Source: Liolophura sinensis (taxonomy: Eukaryota > Mollusca > Polyplacophora > Chitonida > Chitonidae). Taken from it: a stretch of 64,000 bases of DNA. Position numbers and translations under genes: made by a program. A model generated the notes under the pieces. It saw only the letters and a program-made list of their open reading frames with translations, ran no database searches and was not told the DNA's origin. Positions 33,501 to 45,713 of this stretch are shown in pieces (within the stretch, counting starts at the first letter, position 1; each line of letters begins with the position of its first letter). Where the stretch lies: the NCBI RefSeq assembly GCF_032854445.1, contig NC_088302.1:31401979-31465978 (forward strand), read 5' to 3'.

Positions 33501-33835
33501 TAACTGAAACTGGATCCTGTGCGTATGGGAATGGCCCAAGGGCCATAGTATGTAACTGAAACTGGACCCTGTGCGTATAGGAATGGTTCAAGGGCCATAG
33601 TATGTAACTCAAACTGGATCCTGTGGCGTATGGGTATGGTTCAAGCGCCATAGTATGTAACTCAAACTGGATCTGTGCGTATGGGAAATGGTTCAAGCGC
33701 CATAGTATGTAACTGAAACTGGATCCTGTGCGTATGGGAATGGTTCAAGGGCCAAAGAATGTAACTGAAACTGGCTTTTGTGCGATGGGAATGGTCCATG
33801 CACCATAGTATGTAACTGAAACTCGGTCCGCAAAT
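30520..33835 (-). repeat. 52-bp minisatellite, large array (about 63 units by length), reverse
   Basis: Unit on the + strand: ccatagtatgtaactgaaac, tggatcctgtgcgtatggga, atggttcaagcg. Two main variants differ at the join: ggttcaagcgcc and ggcccaagggcc, the latter a perfect short palindrome. Blocks of 4, 5 and 6 units recur at 208, 260 and 312 bp. As 52 is not a multiple of three, the 87-184-codon frames seen in it are repeat artefacts with a 156-bp cycle. Confidence 0.97.
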
Positions 33836-33839
33836 CCAC

Positions 33840-35760
33840 GTAACAAGTAACATTTAAAGTTCCTGAAAAAAGATTAAACTGTATGTATTTGTGCGACAAA
33901 AAAACATATATTTTCTGCCAACTGCGTGGCTCTATTTCAGTTACCGTTGCAAATGGGTATGAAGAAATATCATCTCTGATCAATTTACGGCAACAATCTT
34001 CTGAATAAAGACTGGGTCAGGTGAGAAATCGAAATATACTGTGAAAATCGCCTGGAATTGTATGTAATATAATTAATACGTAAAGCGTAGAGAGTATACT
34101 ACGAAAGGTAGGCCTGTTAAAAACCCGACAACCTGAAGTATGACTATGGTTTATCGACTGGAACCTCACTGACATTCACACTGCCTAAACACGCTACTTT
34201 TCAAGCTGTCAGCATTTTTGTTGAAATCCTGTAACTGTTTGGATATTCCCTCCTGCCGCAAAACTTCGCTCTATTCCTTAATGGATGATTTTACAAAGTT
34301 CAAAATACAATACAAAATGCGATCAGTGAGTTCTTGACTTCGATCAGCTGTATGACTTACCCAAAAACCACTTTTCTGCTCCTAAGTGTAAACAAGTTTA
34401 CGTGCGGAAAACAATAACAGGGCAGGCAAAAATAACATTGCTGTGACTGTATTTAATGCTTTTTAACGGTGCCTCCCTGGGACTGCCTTGCGCGCAAAAC
34501 ACACTGCATGGATAACACAGTCGACGTGTAGAAATTCCATGAAGCTGAAATCACTTAAATGTGACCTAATGACCCTTTTATTATCCCGGACTAATGGTCA
34601 TCTGGTATTATGTAATTTTCTCAACCCCAAAACAAAGGTGACAAATGAAGATAATCTAAAAGGAAAAACGGATTTTATTTGGACAAGTGTCTTAGAGCCA
34701 CTTCATAAAGTTTCGTAAACTCATTTTCTCGTAACTGCCTTTCTAAATGACGTTATCAAGATTTCAAACGCCTGCAATGCCACGTGATTTACCAGGAAAA
34801 TTACGAAGACTGTATTAACGAAGTTCTATGATAATTGATTGCATTATGGGATGGAAAGTTTCCACAACCAACTGAAATAGTCTGGGTTCACTGGTGATAA
34901 AACGAGATGCATATTTCCTGGAAAGGCAAGACATATATAATAAATCTGATGGATTTAACGTGAAATAATGAGGAGAATGTCTTCTTCACTGGACAACCAG
35001 TCATTAGCTTTCTTGCATTTTGATGATGCTAATTGATCGCTTTTCTGACCTAAACAGTACATAATAACATAGTTATCCCCTCAGATTTGCTCCATGTTCG
35101 ATTTTTATGTTGGTCTCCTTCATAATTACGACACCTGATTGAACTTACAATGTCGGATATTGACTAGTCCCTCTGATTCTGGAACGCCTTGTTAACTGAC
35201 CCTTAAATGACCTCCACTCACCGAAGCGTATTCCTACACATCGTAAAGCACGAGTTGGCTGCTTGATTTTAGGGCGTATACTTTATTGCAATTTGGTTTG
35301 AAGTATGTGTCTCTTGTGCGATGAGGCATATGGGAATATATGACTGGAAATTAAACACCGCGCACACTTAGCGTCTGCCATCAAAGTAGGTGAGATGCGT
35401 GTCAGACATCTCAGTAATATCACTGATGTTGGAAGCCGACATAAAGCCAGCCAAGTTCTCGACAGGTAGTTGATCATCTTGCCAGGAAAAAAAGATGCCT
35501 TGAGCTGATGTCTACCAGGAACACGCAAATCATTATACCTAAACAACAACCCAGGTATTAACCTTTTGCTGTACTTTCTGCGCAGGCAAAAATAACAGAG
35601 AGCACACTAAGACGAAAGTTGTTCGACTCTATAAGCTCTTCATTGTTTTATATTTTTGGTACTCGCTTTATATTTAAACTACTAACCAAATTCCTCATTC
35701 TATTTCTATTCACCAATGTGTACCAGAATGACAGAGGTTTCGCTGATCCAGACTGTTACA
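33840..35760. other. No gene recognised
   Basis: AT-rich unique sequence. Frames of 76 codons (+, 34488) and 88 codons (-, 35283-35549) lack recognisable motifs. Confidence 0.45.
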
Positions 35761-35761
35761 G

Positions 35762-35965
35762 GGGGTCGATTTCACAAAGCCACTTCTGACTTAAATCAAA
35801 ATTTAAAATCTCGTCAGGATGCTTTTTTGGTAGTGGAAGTTGAAATTTTGGCACGCGTGTCTTCAAATGAGGTACTCGAAATCTGAATCAATGTAACCCA
35901 TAAATAAGGTACACAATCCTATTTTACATTTTGAAATCTAAGTCAGAAATGGCTTTGTGGATAGA
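35762..35965 (+). mobile_element. MITE, ggccgattcc family, copy 3
   Basis: Left end gggtcgatttcacaaagcca and right end aagtcagaaatggctttgtgg are inverted. Internal aaatttaaaatctcg and gttgaaattttggcac match the other copies. Confidence 0.8.
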
Positions 35966-36121
35966 TTTCGTGACTCTGATAAGGAACTGCAAGCCAACCT
36001 TATCCTACAGGATGTATTCGAGACACGGCTACCAACCCCCTTCTCTTAGATAACGGCATAACAGTCAAAGCATCGTATTTTTTTTTTTATCTAAGTCAGA
36101 AATAGCTTTGTGGAATCGACT
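35966..36121 (+). repeat. Solo copy of the segmental-repeat Q module, followed by a MITE end
   Basis: gactctgataaggaactgca, ccaaccttatcctacagg and cttagataacggcataacag match the module at 41790, 54794 and 59731, but the TATA-like part is replaced by a T-run. It is followed at 36081-36121 by a second MITE right end (ctaagtcagaaatagctttg). Confidence 0.6.
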
Positions 36122-36883
36122 CTTTTGACCCCGGAAGTTTTTACGTTGTAAAGCATTATTTTGACCTTACAATTTTAAAATTGAAATTCTGGCGAGGGTC
36201 GGTGGTTTAGCCGGGACGCTAACTCGTATGAGTTTTCCAGGTACCTGACGAAGGTCGGTGGTTTACCTAGGACACTAACTCGTATGAACGGAGCAGCCCT
36301 AGTCACGGTATTTAACACCAGTCCGTCAATCAACTATCTTTTGCTCATATCTCCATGAACGGCATGACATTACCACTCAGTGAAAGTACTGTGTAGGACC
36401 GAGCGACCATTATACTTGTCCCATTCTGTTATTCTTTCCACCAAGTACCAAAGTATGACAAGTTCAAGTTCCTAATAACAACAACGGCTCGTAAGTATTT
36501 ACTTTTTTAGTTGATAATTTACTTTTTTCTTTATTTAAATGCTACACAGCTGGAAGAAATAGACCACAACGACATTGTAGATATGATTGCTTACATACGG
36601 CTCTCACGTATACATTGTTATTTCAAAGAATGGGTGTGACTTTAGTGCCGATTGTAGTAGGATGCCAGTGTCGATATGCAAAATGATATTCTGAAAGAAT
36701 GCTTAGTTTGTTTGTTTAAGTGTTGTTTAAGGGTAAGGGTTGTACACATTTTTCGACTGTAGTGATGGGTGATCGTAAGACAAATCTTCCTTGCACACAA
36801 TCTATATTGGCATGTTAAAATTTATTCGCAGCTGTCGATATGCAAAAGGATACTTTGGAGGAATATATATTTACTGATTTATA

Positions 36884-38445
36884 AACTACCGGGCAAAAGA
36901 AACGTATAACCTTGTTCAGCACCACAAGAAAGAGAAAGAAAGACAGACAGTATCAACATGATAAGCATTATATCGCAATAAACCATTTTCCAAGTTCTGT
37001 TCAAAAATTCAAAGCCATATGGATATTACACTTGCTGTCAGGCCGAGTAAAGAAGGCATGGGGTAAATCTGAAAAATTACACAAATGCAAGTAAAGGGAC
37101 TCCCTTAAAAAGGTGTACCTAATGTCCTATCATGTCATAAGACAGATCGTTAGTAACGTGTGTGAGCACCCATTGCATCAATTAAAGCCAAGATACGTCT
37201 CCTCATGGAAGTCGTCAGTCGCCGGATGACGTCATCAGGAATTCTGTCCCACTCCTCAAATAAAGCCTGTTCGAGCTGTTGCCTGTTTTGTGGGGGAGGG
37301 GCGCGTTGTCTCAGACGTCGATCAAGATGGTCCCACAGATGCTCTAAGGGATTCATGTCTGGCGATCGTGCTGGCCAAGGCAGTACGTTGACATCAACGT
37401 TGTCCAGATAATTTAGTACAACTCTGGCGGTATGAGGTCGTGCATTGTCCTGCTGCAAAAGGATACCCCTTTGCTGTTGATGCACGAATGGCACCACAAC
37501 AGGTTCCAATATTTCATCTCGGCATCTTTAGCCAGTCAGATTTCCCTGGATGATGACCAATCTCGTTCTCACCTGTCCACAAATTCCGCCCCATACAAGC
37601 ACCCCACCAGCACCAAAAGGGTGGACATTCTGGATGCAGTTTTGTGCCAATCGCTCTCCTCTGCGTTGATACACACGAATTCGACCATCATTTCTGAAGA
37701 GGTTATATCGGCTTTCATCAGTGAACAGCACCCTTTTCCAGTCTCGTCGCTGCCATCAACGTACAACTCTTGCCCAACGCAGCCTGTTTTGACGGTGTAG
37801 AGGAGTCAATGCCATTCCACGGAAGGGGCGATAGGCTCTGATACCATTCACGCGGAATCGTCGTAAGACTGTGCGTCTGCTGATGGGGTGTCCCAGTGCC
37901 GTTTCCGCCGTTTCCGCCGTTGACATCGCCGTCACAAACCGGTTACGCAGGTGGATTGTGCAGATGTACCGGTCTTCGCCAGGCGTTGTAACACTTGGCC
38001 TGCCCGATCTTGGACGATCTTGTTTCCTGCCTGTTAGGCGGTAATGACCCAACAGTCTGCTGATGGTGGTTTGACTGCAATTGAATGTTCTGGCAATCTG
38101 GTGTTGGCTGGCCCCCATGTCGGCCATACCAGTGGCTCTATCACGTTCTGCTTGTGTGAGTCTTGGCATCTCTTAGATGTTTTTTTATGGTATTGCACCC
38201 TTACCATGTGCTACATCGGTATTTATACGGCGGTCATTATCGAGAATTTTCAACAGGGCCCGAAACTCTGTTTTTCCCATTTTTCATGATGTCTTACACC
38301 AATTTCAATGAATCTCGTTGAAAAGCGACGTGTATACAGGGTGCTTATGTGCAAACGTATTCGCACAACGTTCAAACTTATTCAACTTATTTTTCCATAG
38401 AAAAAACTGCATTGAAAAGTTATACGTTTCTTTTGCCCGGTAGTT
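36884..38445 (-). mobile_element. Tc1-type DNA transposon, complete with terminal inverted repeats
   Basis: Terminal inverted repeats of about 27 bp, aactaccgggcaaaagaaac plus gtataac, lie at 36884-36910 and 38419-38445 and are identical. Both ends are flanked by TA, the target duplication of the Tc1/mariner superfamily. The element is about 1.56 kb and carries one transposase gene on the minus strand, broken by two stops. Confidence 0.95.
37150..38169 (-). pseudogene. Tc1-type (DD34E) transposase with two in-frame stops
   Basis: Cut-and-paste transposase, about 340 codons in a single frame from ATG at 38169 to the stop at 37150. The N-terminus (MPRLTQAERDRATGMADMGA) begins a paired-like helix-turn-helix DNA-binding region; a GRP-like G-R-P-S follows. 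The catalytic acids are in F-T-D-E-S, in D-N-A-R-P-H, and the E of N-P-L-E-H-L-W, with 34 residues between the last two. The frame is cut by TGA at 37756-37758 (after W-A-R-V-V-R) and TAA at 37528-37530 (after G-N-L-T-G). There is no frameshift, so inactivation looks recent; the copy is not autonomous unless the stops are read through. Confidence 0.95.
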
Positions 38446-38550
38446 TATATTTATTTGTCTGATGCTTTATATTATATATTATGAATGAATAATTATGGCT
38501 TAACGCCACTTCGGTATATTATATATTATATTGATGCCAATAATATGACG

Positions 38551-38613
38551 GGAGGAGCCCGGGGGAAAACCACGATCATACGCTGGTTGCTGACAGACCT
38601 TCCCACGTGCGAG
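38551..38613 (-). mobile_element. SINE fragment
   Basis: Reads agcccgggggaaaaccacga, tacgctggttgctgacagac and cttcccacgtgcg, the middle part of the SINE in reverse orientation. It lies just outside the Tc1 element. Confidence 0.65.
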
Positions 38614-40585
38614 GCTCGCAAATAAACAAGGTGTACGATTTGTCACAAGGACGCTGTAAGAAATACCGTCATTCTGAGAAAATTGTGGCTATATTAATGT
38701 CCCCTGCGGTGAGATGTATGGACAAAAAGTCGATACAAAGTGAACGACAAACTAGCTGATAACTCGACAAGAAATGTCATCCCAATTAGAAGCCAAGCCT
38801 TTACCACAAATAATTCAAGCCATTTGAAGGCTGAAAACTCCTAATTAACCGCCTCATTTTACGAGCCCACTGGTTTCTGACACAAACTTTGAAAGGTATG
38901 TAATAAAAGAGATCAGCAGTGAACGACTTCCTGACCATTATCCTCCGCGCTGGCGTTATAGTCAATTGTCACTTCCTTCATCGTGGAATACGATCGTGTT
39001 ATTCTTCGCCCTCATGTGGCTACAGATTTATAGACTCTAATTAATATCTGTTTGTGCGACATTCTATAAATATAACTTATGCCCTATGGGATTAAATTGA
39101 AATATTGATCGCAGTGTGCTGTGTATCGTCTTTTTATTTTAAAAATGGATAATGGCTGATGAAGAAATTGAAAAGAACTTAATAAGCTCTAATGGTATAT
39201 ATATATGAATTCGCCTTCTGTGTATGATTGTGGGATGCAGCCTGGAACGATTCGCGAGTACACTCACACAGGGGGTCTTTGCTGTATCATCGGTAACATA
39301 TCCATCTTCATGAATCCCTCCTTTGAGCGTTTAGAATCACATTTCACCGTGGTTTCACATCCTGGTTTAGCTCACCCCGGGACACCGTTGGGCCACTCGG
39401 ATGAGCAGAGGGGAGCTAAATGAGGATTCAATTGTTCATTTGTAGTTTTAGCGGCCTGAGCACACAAGGCAAATCGCGGGATCGTGTAAATGGGTTTTGA
39501 TTGGATCCTTAGAGACCTTCTTATTATCGTCAGAGTACAGGGTATCGACGGATGTGAACCCATCGTCCCAGGGCATGTGCTCTACCATTTTTAACCAAAA
39601 CCAATGAGTTGCTGTTCTGACCATTCATATACACGGACTGCACGTATAGAGGTTGCAAAAGCACAGGAGATACATGTATGGGAGTGTGTTTTGAGTGGTG
39701 CAGAAAAGGCACTGTATGTAATATGAGGACATACAGATGTCCGTACTAAATGCAAAGCACTTCGCCGGACTGGAGCATTCTGCTGGGGCAGCCATACGCT
39801 CACTGTGTAATAAGCAAAGACTGCGCTAAAAGGATCAAACCTTCACATGGAATTAGCCAATTCTGTGAGGAAAGGATCACCCACGTAGTGCTTGTCCCCC
39901 AGTGTAGTATAATGTTGTATTTTTCAACACCCCGGATGTGCCCGTTGAATATTCCTTAAACAATGAACGAAATTTAGAAAACTTGCGAATGATCCTAAAA
40001 TAACAACAAAAGCAATTGTGTCAGGAACAGTAAAACACATTTGTGCTCTGGCGTATGAAAATTCTTTTGGTTTCATGAATCAACAAATTCCAAGTCGTTC
40101 ATATCAATTAGATCGGGCATTTATTTCATTACAGCAAGACACTTTATACCATGACAACTATAGCTCAACAATCAGTTTGTGATTAATTCTAAATATCGCT
40201 GAGCCAGACACAACAAGACGGGACACGATTGAAATCCAGTCATAAATTCCGCAGAAATCTGAAGGAATGAAAATTAGAGGTAAACACCTTTTCACTTAAA
40301 ATGGACCAAGGCGTTTTGCGTTACTTTCAAATCACCTCATCCCTACCACTAAGCTTAATGGCTTCGACAAATGGCTTCGACACGCGAACAGTTTGGCTTG
40401 GCCTTATTCCATTGTCTTAATGTTGTTATATGTTAAATGTGATGACAGCACCACATATTGAGTCCTTCTGTAGATCAGTGAGGTCTAATAAATTGTACTT
40501 AACATTATCACATTTTACCTAATTCTACTTAAGCCACGATGCTATATGGGGTGTATAAGCTGCTACCATATCCTTGAACAGTAAG
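38614..40585. other. No gene recognised
   Basis: Non-coding sequence with short frames only. Near 40430-40505, ttaaatgtgatgacagcacc and gtctaataaattgta resemble 27500-27575, just before the short 52-bp array, which hints at another dispersed repeat. Confidence 0.4.
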
Positions 40586-40692
40586 TATTAAATAGAGGTA
40601 AACTGACAAGAGACCGTATTTCACCGTTTACGTCTGACCATTTACCACTTATCACACTGCCTCTGCTGTTCTATTTGTACTCTTTATGTTGT
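40586..40692 (+). repeat. Dispersed repeat, head of the 48-bp family
   Basis: Reads agaggtaaactgacaagaga, tctgaccatttaccacttat and cacactgcctctgctgttct, matching 8235-8330 with one unit only. Confidence 0.65.
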
Positions 40693-40954
40693 AAGTTTTT
40701 TGTTATATTACCTCAATAGTTTTTTCTACATTTTTCTTAGAAATGTGTTCTCAAAAGAGGAATGGTCTCTATCCATAAGTACGATACCTGGCAGCAGTGT
40801 TTGTACATGTGGACAGGTGATTGCCCATTCATGTCAACGATACAATGGTTTTTGTTATTGAAGAACTAGACGTGAACGTAACCAAATGAATCTACGCTTT
40901 GTATAAGGATTTACAATTTATTTGACATAGGTAAGAGTTGTATATTAGTAAGTA

Positions 40955-41190
40955 TGTTGTACGTCGTAGATAACAATGTTTCAGTCATATGACGATGAGG
41001 AGTCATTAGGTGTGTGCACATATATTGCGTCTTCTTGTGGCAGGGCGAGTCCATGCCGCCAAAGTGCTGCCACCAAAGTCCTACCGCAACTGATGCCGAA
41101 GCCGACCATACTTCACACCCCGACCTGTCGCATTATACTGACATCGGGCCAATCAGTCCTGTTTCCTTGTTCTAACCTCTTATTGCTGAG
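40955..41190 (+). repeat. Interspersed repeat, gagtgagtgcttgg family
   Basis: gttgtacgtcgtagataaca, ttcagtcatatgacgatgag, gtcttcttgtggcagggcga and cgcattatactgacatcggg follow the family order; the 5' end is lost. Confidence 0.75.
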
Positions 41191-41326
41191 AGAGACAGCA
41201 GTCTGTACCATTTTTAAAGTCTTCGGTTTGTGTCAACTCATTGCCCCAATATTTCTACTTTTTGTTAAAGTGAGGTGCAAAGTGAATCTACTTTATATCT
41301 TTTGATATATAAGAAACAAACGAAGA

Positions 41327-41583
41327 TTTTTTTATTTTTGATTGGTGTTTTACGCCGTACTCAAGAATATTTCACTTATACGACGGCGGCCAGCATTATG
41401 GTGGGTGGAAACCGGGCAGAGCCCGGGGGAAACCCACGACCATCCGCAGGTTGCTGGCAGACCTTCTCACGTAAGGCCGCCAGCATGAGCTGGACTTGAA
41501 CTCACAGCGACCGCATTGGTGTAAGACTCCTGGGTCATTACGCTGCGCTAGCGCTTTAACCGACTGAGCCACGGAGGCCCCCT
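41327..41583 (-). mobile_element. tRNA-derived SINE, full length, with target duplication
   Basis: On the minus strand the element starts cctccgtggctcagtcggtt (box A-like tggctcagtcgg), has gtgagttcaagtccagc (box B-like), then ggccttacgtgagaaggtct, accataatgctggccgcc, tataagtgaaatattcttga and gtacggcgtaaaacaccaat. It is flanked by the identical 10-bp repeat caaacgaaga at 41317-41326 and 41584-41593. The head matches a tRNA-type internal RNA polymerase III promoter. Confidence 0.92.
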
Positions 41584-41779
41584 CAAACGAAGAGATCACC
41601 TGTATAAGATAATATACCATCAAAGATGCACATTGGCCAAACGAGTCAGAGCGATTTCTTGTGTACCGGTAATAAATTTTCTTGGTTTGTAGATGACCTC
41701 CGTGAAGAATGATACCAGATGAGTTTTAATTCTTGCCGAGAGAATGGCACCGCGGTAAGGATTTTCTGCCTTCGGCTTG

Positions 41780-44700
41780 CTCAAGATTTTGTGACTCTGT
41801 TAGGGAACACCATACCAACCTCATCCTGCAGGTTGTATTCACGGCACGCCTGTGGATCCTCTACTCTTAGATAACAGGATAACAGTCAAAGGATCATCGA
41901 TTATATAAGCCTGTGGTGAAGGCTAAATGTTTGCTCTTTGGTAAGTAGATGTTGAAGTAGGACCGGAGTACCACCTTCTGCTGCTCTTGAAACATACACA
42001 GACAGCAGATGTGCACATATCGATAGAAGAACGGTAAAGAGTAACTGCTAACTGGACGATTTGCAAATTATTGACACACCTATAAATCTCAATTGGGTGA
42101 AGATGATGTGAAACTATGTTAAAGAAGATATGGCCATATGAAACGATAAAAGATGTCCTAGCAATAGCATAGTAAAAGTTATGGAAAACCTTGGTAGATG
42201 TTGGAGAAGTCCTATGTACTGTGTGTACATGTACATAAAGCGTGCCAAACGTTACATGAATTTTATTTAATATACCGGTGATTTTTTTTAGCCATGACTC
42301 ATAAGCATTAATATTTGCCACGGAAAACCAAATTAGAAGCCGATATTGTTATATTTACAATGATGGTTTTTTTACGAGGTACATACAATAAGGCTAGCGG
42401 GACAATGGCTTGAATGTTTCAAAAACCATTGATTCAATGACGTCTGGCCTATTGGTCCTTGTACGTCAGTATTATCCATAGAAATATCATAATGACGATT
42501 GGTCTGTATGATAGAAGTATCATGGGGCTAGAGGGAGCTACAGGAATTAGCAGATCTATTCATGATTATAAATATTTGTATTTGCATAATTTCATTTGAA
42601 ACATAATACTCACCAGGAGCAGGTATTATCATGGCAAAGGCGATGTATCCGGGTGATTTACCCGGGATGTGTCCAGTACAAATCAATCTGTAGCAGAATT
42701 CCCAGGATTATATGTTCCCAAAAGTGTACAGGGCTACGTTCAGCAGTTCGCACCTAACCCATTTGGTTTAAATAAAGCAGAATTAGCCCGAACTAGACGC
42801 CGTATGTAACAAAGCGGCGCTATTAATATATAGGAACTGTACATAATCTCTAGCAAATAGGTTGTAAAAAGTGGATATTTAGCAACCACTACGTCTACAA
42901 TAGTGTCCAATCCTTAAGCTAAGGGAAGGCACTTAAAGAAACATGAGAATGCACTTTTCAAGAATATCAATTTACATGTTGACAGCCGCATCCTAACAGA
43001 ATGGGCACTACAGTGACTATCATTCTTTGAAATAACAGTATATATGTGAGAGCCGTATGTATAAGCGACCATGTCTACAGTAATGCTGTGGTATCTTTCT
43101 TGACACCGTTGTGTAGGTCATACAAAGGCTGACGAATCATGATGTAGATGTAGTAAGCAGGAAGTAACCCAGGCAGAAAAAGAATTGCCTCATGCCATCT
43201 TCGGATTAGAAACTTTGTCAGAATATAGGAAAAAAATTTGGTCTACCTTATGCAATTTTATAATTTCGAATGACAGACTTTGAGAGCATAAATTTTGCAC
43301 GAGTTCAACGTAGAAAAGAAATTCTTGGACAGAACTGCAAAGACAGGTTATCCTGAAGCAATTCTAAAACATCTCCATACGTTGTGAATACCCCGTCCTG
43401 GTGGTGATCTAGGCATAGCGTTCCTAACACCTTAACTAGGTAAAGATTGCCGGCGATACTTTCCTTTAATTTCATATACATTGAATTTGCTACTCAGGTT
43501 TTTTCCCTCCAATTTGGCAGGATTTTGACCTTTTTGATAGAGATCTTGGCTAACTAGATGGAAATATCCGGGTATTACAGGAAGAGATCAATCGAGGTCA
43601 TAACAGCTCCGCAATGCCAAGCCCGACCCCCGCTGATGAAAAATCGACAAGCGAGTAATGAGTTGTGTTTTTTTACTCAATTTCTGTGGCTGCCTTAATT
43701 AATATCTCTGTTTCTTCTGATAAAACAGATCGAAAGGCCGAGTGTGATGATCGTATGATATGTCTGTATTGATTTGTATTTCAGCTCTATCCATGTGGAT
43801 CGCTGATGTAACTGTCCATTACACATACACCGTTCTGCGGCCGTGAATGGTAAGTGTACGAAAAGCCCTGATACTCTTATAGAGTATTATATGTATTAGG
43901 ATATAGTGAACGACAGTTGTGGAAAGTAAGCAGGAAGTGACATAGTTTACAGACAGGATAAATAAGTCAAAATAAATAGGGACAAATTCTTATTATAGCA
44001 AATCTACTCTTACATTGAATGGTATCGCACGTGTGAGTAAGTAAACAAAGTATAATACGTATTTGTTTTACGACAAGCATAAGAACATAGCACAATACGT
44101 ATCACTGCCGCGTCTGCATTTTACTGGTAATTTATTCGATAACAGTTGAGTTGATAAAATACCATTTAAGTTTATTATTTGATTTTAATCCTTCTTTTTT
44201 TGCAATACAAGACGTTAGATTCAACCGAGCATATTTGCATCACTTAATCGTCCAGAACAAAACACGCTAGAATGTACAACTACGGCGACAGTTCATCATT
44301 CCAGCTGATCACGTTCATTTGCACTAGACAAATATTACTCCACAAATCAAGCACCTAGTTTACTCTTTGAATAATTCACATAGAATAACGGGTGTCCTTA
44401 AATGAATGGGGCAAACATCGATTTATACGATTTTCCCCCATGGACGGGAAATGCAGCGGAATTTATGGGCCAGATGACTTGTAGGCTTTGTGTAATTACA
44501 TTCAGTGTTATTTGCAAAGCTATTTGCTTTGAATTGCTGTTGGGTAGCCGTTGACCCGTCTCCGGCTGCACATTTGTCTATAAATGCAGTGGGGTATTTG
44601 TATATTTGTGTCACATTTTACCTAGGATTAACCAGTTTACCTTGAGCTCAACAGAATCTTCACTTATGACCTTGTTAAAACACAAGAGATCTTACTTCAA

Positions 44701-45713
44701 ACACGTCAAAAAGACTGTTGTGGGTTTTGTTACCCGGGAATATCAGTACATTTTTCGTTTTCTTGGCATCTTTGAAAACTAATGGTTACTTTTCCGGTAC
44801 ATGTCTGTATTAGTATATGTAACTGCTCCTTTACCGTTATAACAGACGTTGTAACCAGTGCACATTCACTGAGTCATCTGGCTAACTTCCACTAAGTGAC
44901 GAACTTACTTGCCTTCGGACAAGACAAGATCAACGAACAGCAGTGATTGGCTACATGCAATCTAAAGTTATGCTGTCTTGATTGTTGAACCGGAAAATTC
45001 GGTCATTTGTTCTTTGCCGAGCGGTCGCTGATTCATTTCTGTTATTAATTACAGCTAGATTTGTACAGCGCTGATGGGTGAGCTTCCACTGGAAAATGAG
45101 GACAGCAAAAAGAGTTAGTGGAACAACTGTTAATACCAACTCAACCCTGGCCCAAAGGAAACCGTAGTAAAATCAATACATTTTAAGACTTGTAGAGGTC
45201 ATTAAAAGATTATATATAACGGCAACTTTTACAGTTACCAGTGATCCAAAACACACTTCACATGTATAACAGTATTCAGTGGTCGCTTTGTGCTGTATGA
45301 AACACTGACACACATAGCCCATACACCAGCAACAGACAACTCCTTTAAATTTCACTTTGTAGTATTTCATAATGGTTTCATAAACTCAGCCAAGCCAGTT
45401 GTGTTGGTCACTGGTTTAAAAGAATTTTAAAGGAGAGCAACACATTCGGTCAGTTGCCATGATAGCACATTATTTTTAGCAAGAACAAAAGGTGTAATGG
45501 AATGTCGACCAAAAGACTTTGACATGGTAGAAGTGAAAAAACCTCAAATATACCATAAGTTGTGTGAAAGCACTGGAATGGAAAGTGCTGTCTGCTGATT
45601 TAGATCGCAGCTCGAACGCTGGATCATATCTGCAATTAGCCATTTTGTTTACAAGCCTTTCAGACCAAGAATCAGGCAAGTATGTAACCCTGACATATTC
45701 GGATCAGAAATCG
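41780..45713 (+). repeat. Segmental repeat, copy 1 (modules Q, R, S, T, U)
   Basis: Modules in order: Q (gactctgttagggaacacca at about 41793), R (cattcatgattataaatattt at about 42557), S (about 43500-43860), T (about 44250-44430) and U (about 44640-45480). Each is found again in the same order and orientation in copies 2-4. The P module seen at the start of the other copies is missing. Confidence 0.8.
41890..41946 (+). promoter_or_regulatory. TATA-like module in segmental copy 1
   Basis: TATATAAG at 41902-41909 follows two GATAAC-like motifs and atcgat. The block is conserved at 54880 and 59837. A donor-like gtaagt at 41941 is rather close for a normal first exon. Promoter role is inference. 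Confidence 0.35.

Noticed and set aside
27590-33835. CRISPR-like array
   Set aside because: Units are contiguous without unique spacers, and the setting is an animal genome.
30917-33983. Many 70-184-codon minus-strand frames rich in HSHTHRIQFQLHTMALEPFP-like text
   Set aside because: Three-frame translation of the 52-bp unit, cycling every 156 bp; not a histidine-rich protein.
37432-37800. 122-codon + strand frame
   Set aside because: Antisense shadow of the transposase.
41500-41583. A functional tRNA gene in the SINE head
   Set aside because: Box A- and box B-like sequences are present, but the head is fused to a SINE body and does not form a clean cloverleaf end.
41396-41623. 75-codon frame and similar frames at 47057, 49563 and 49701
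   Set aside because: These are translations of the tRNA-derived SINE, not genes.
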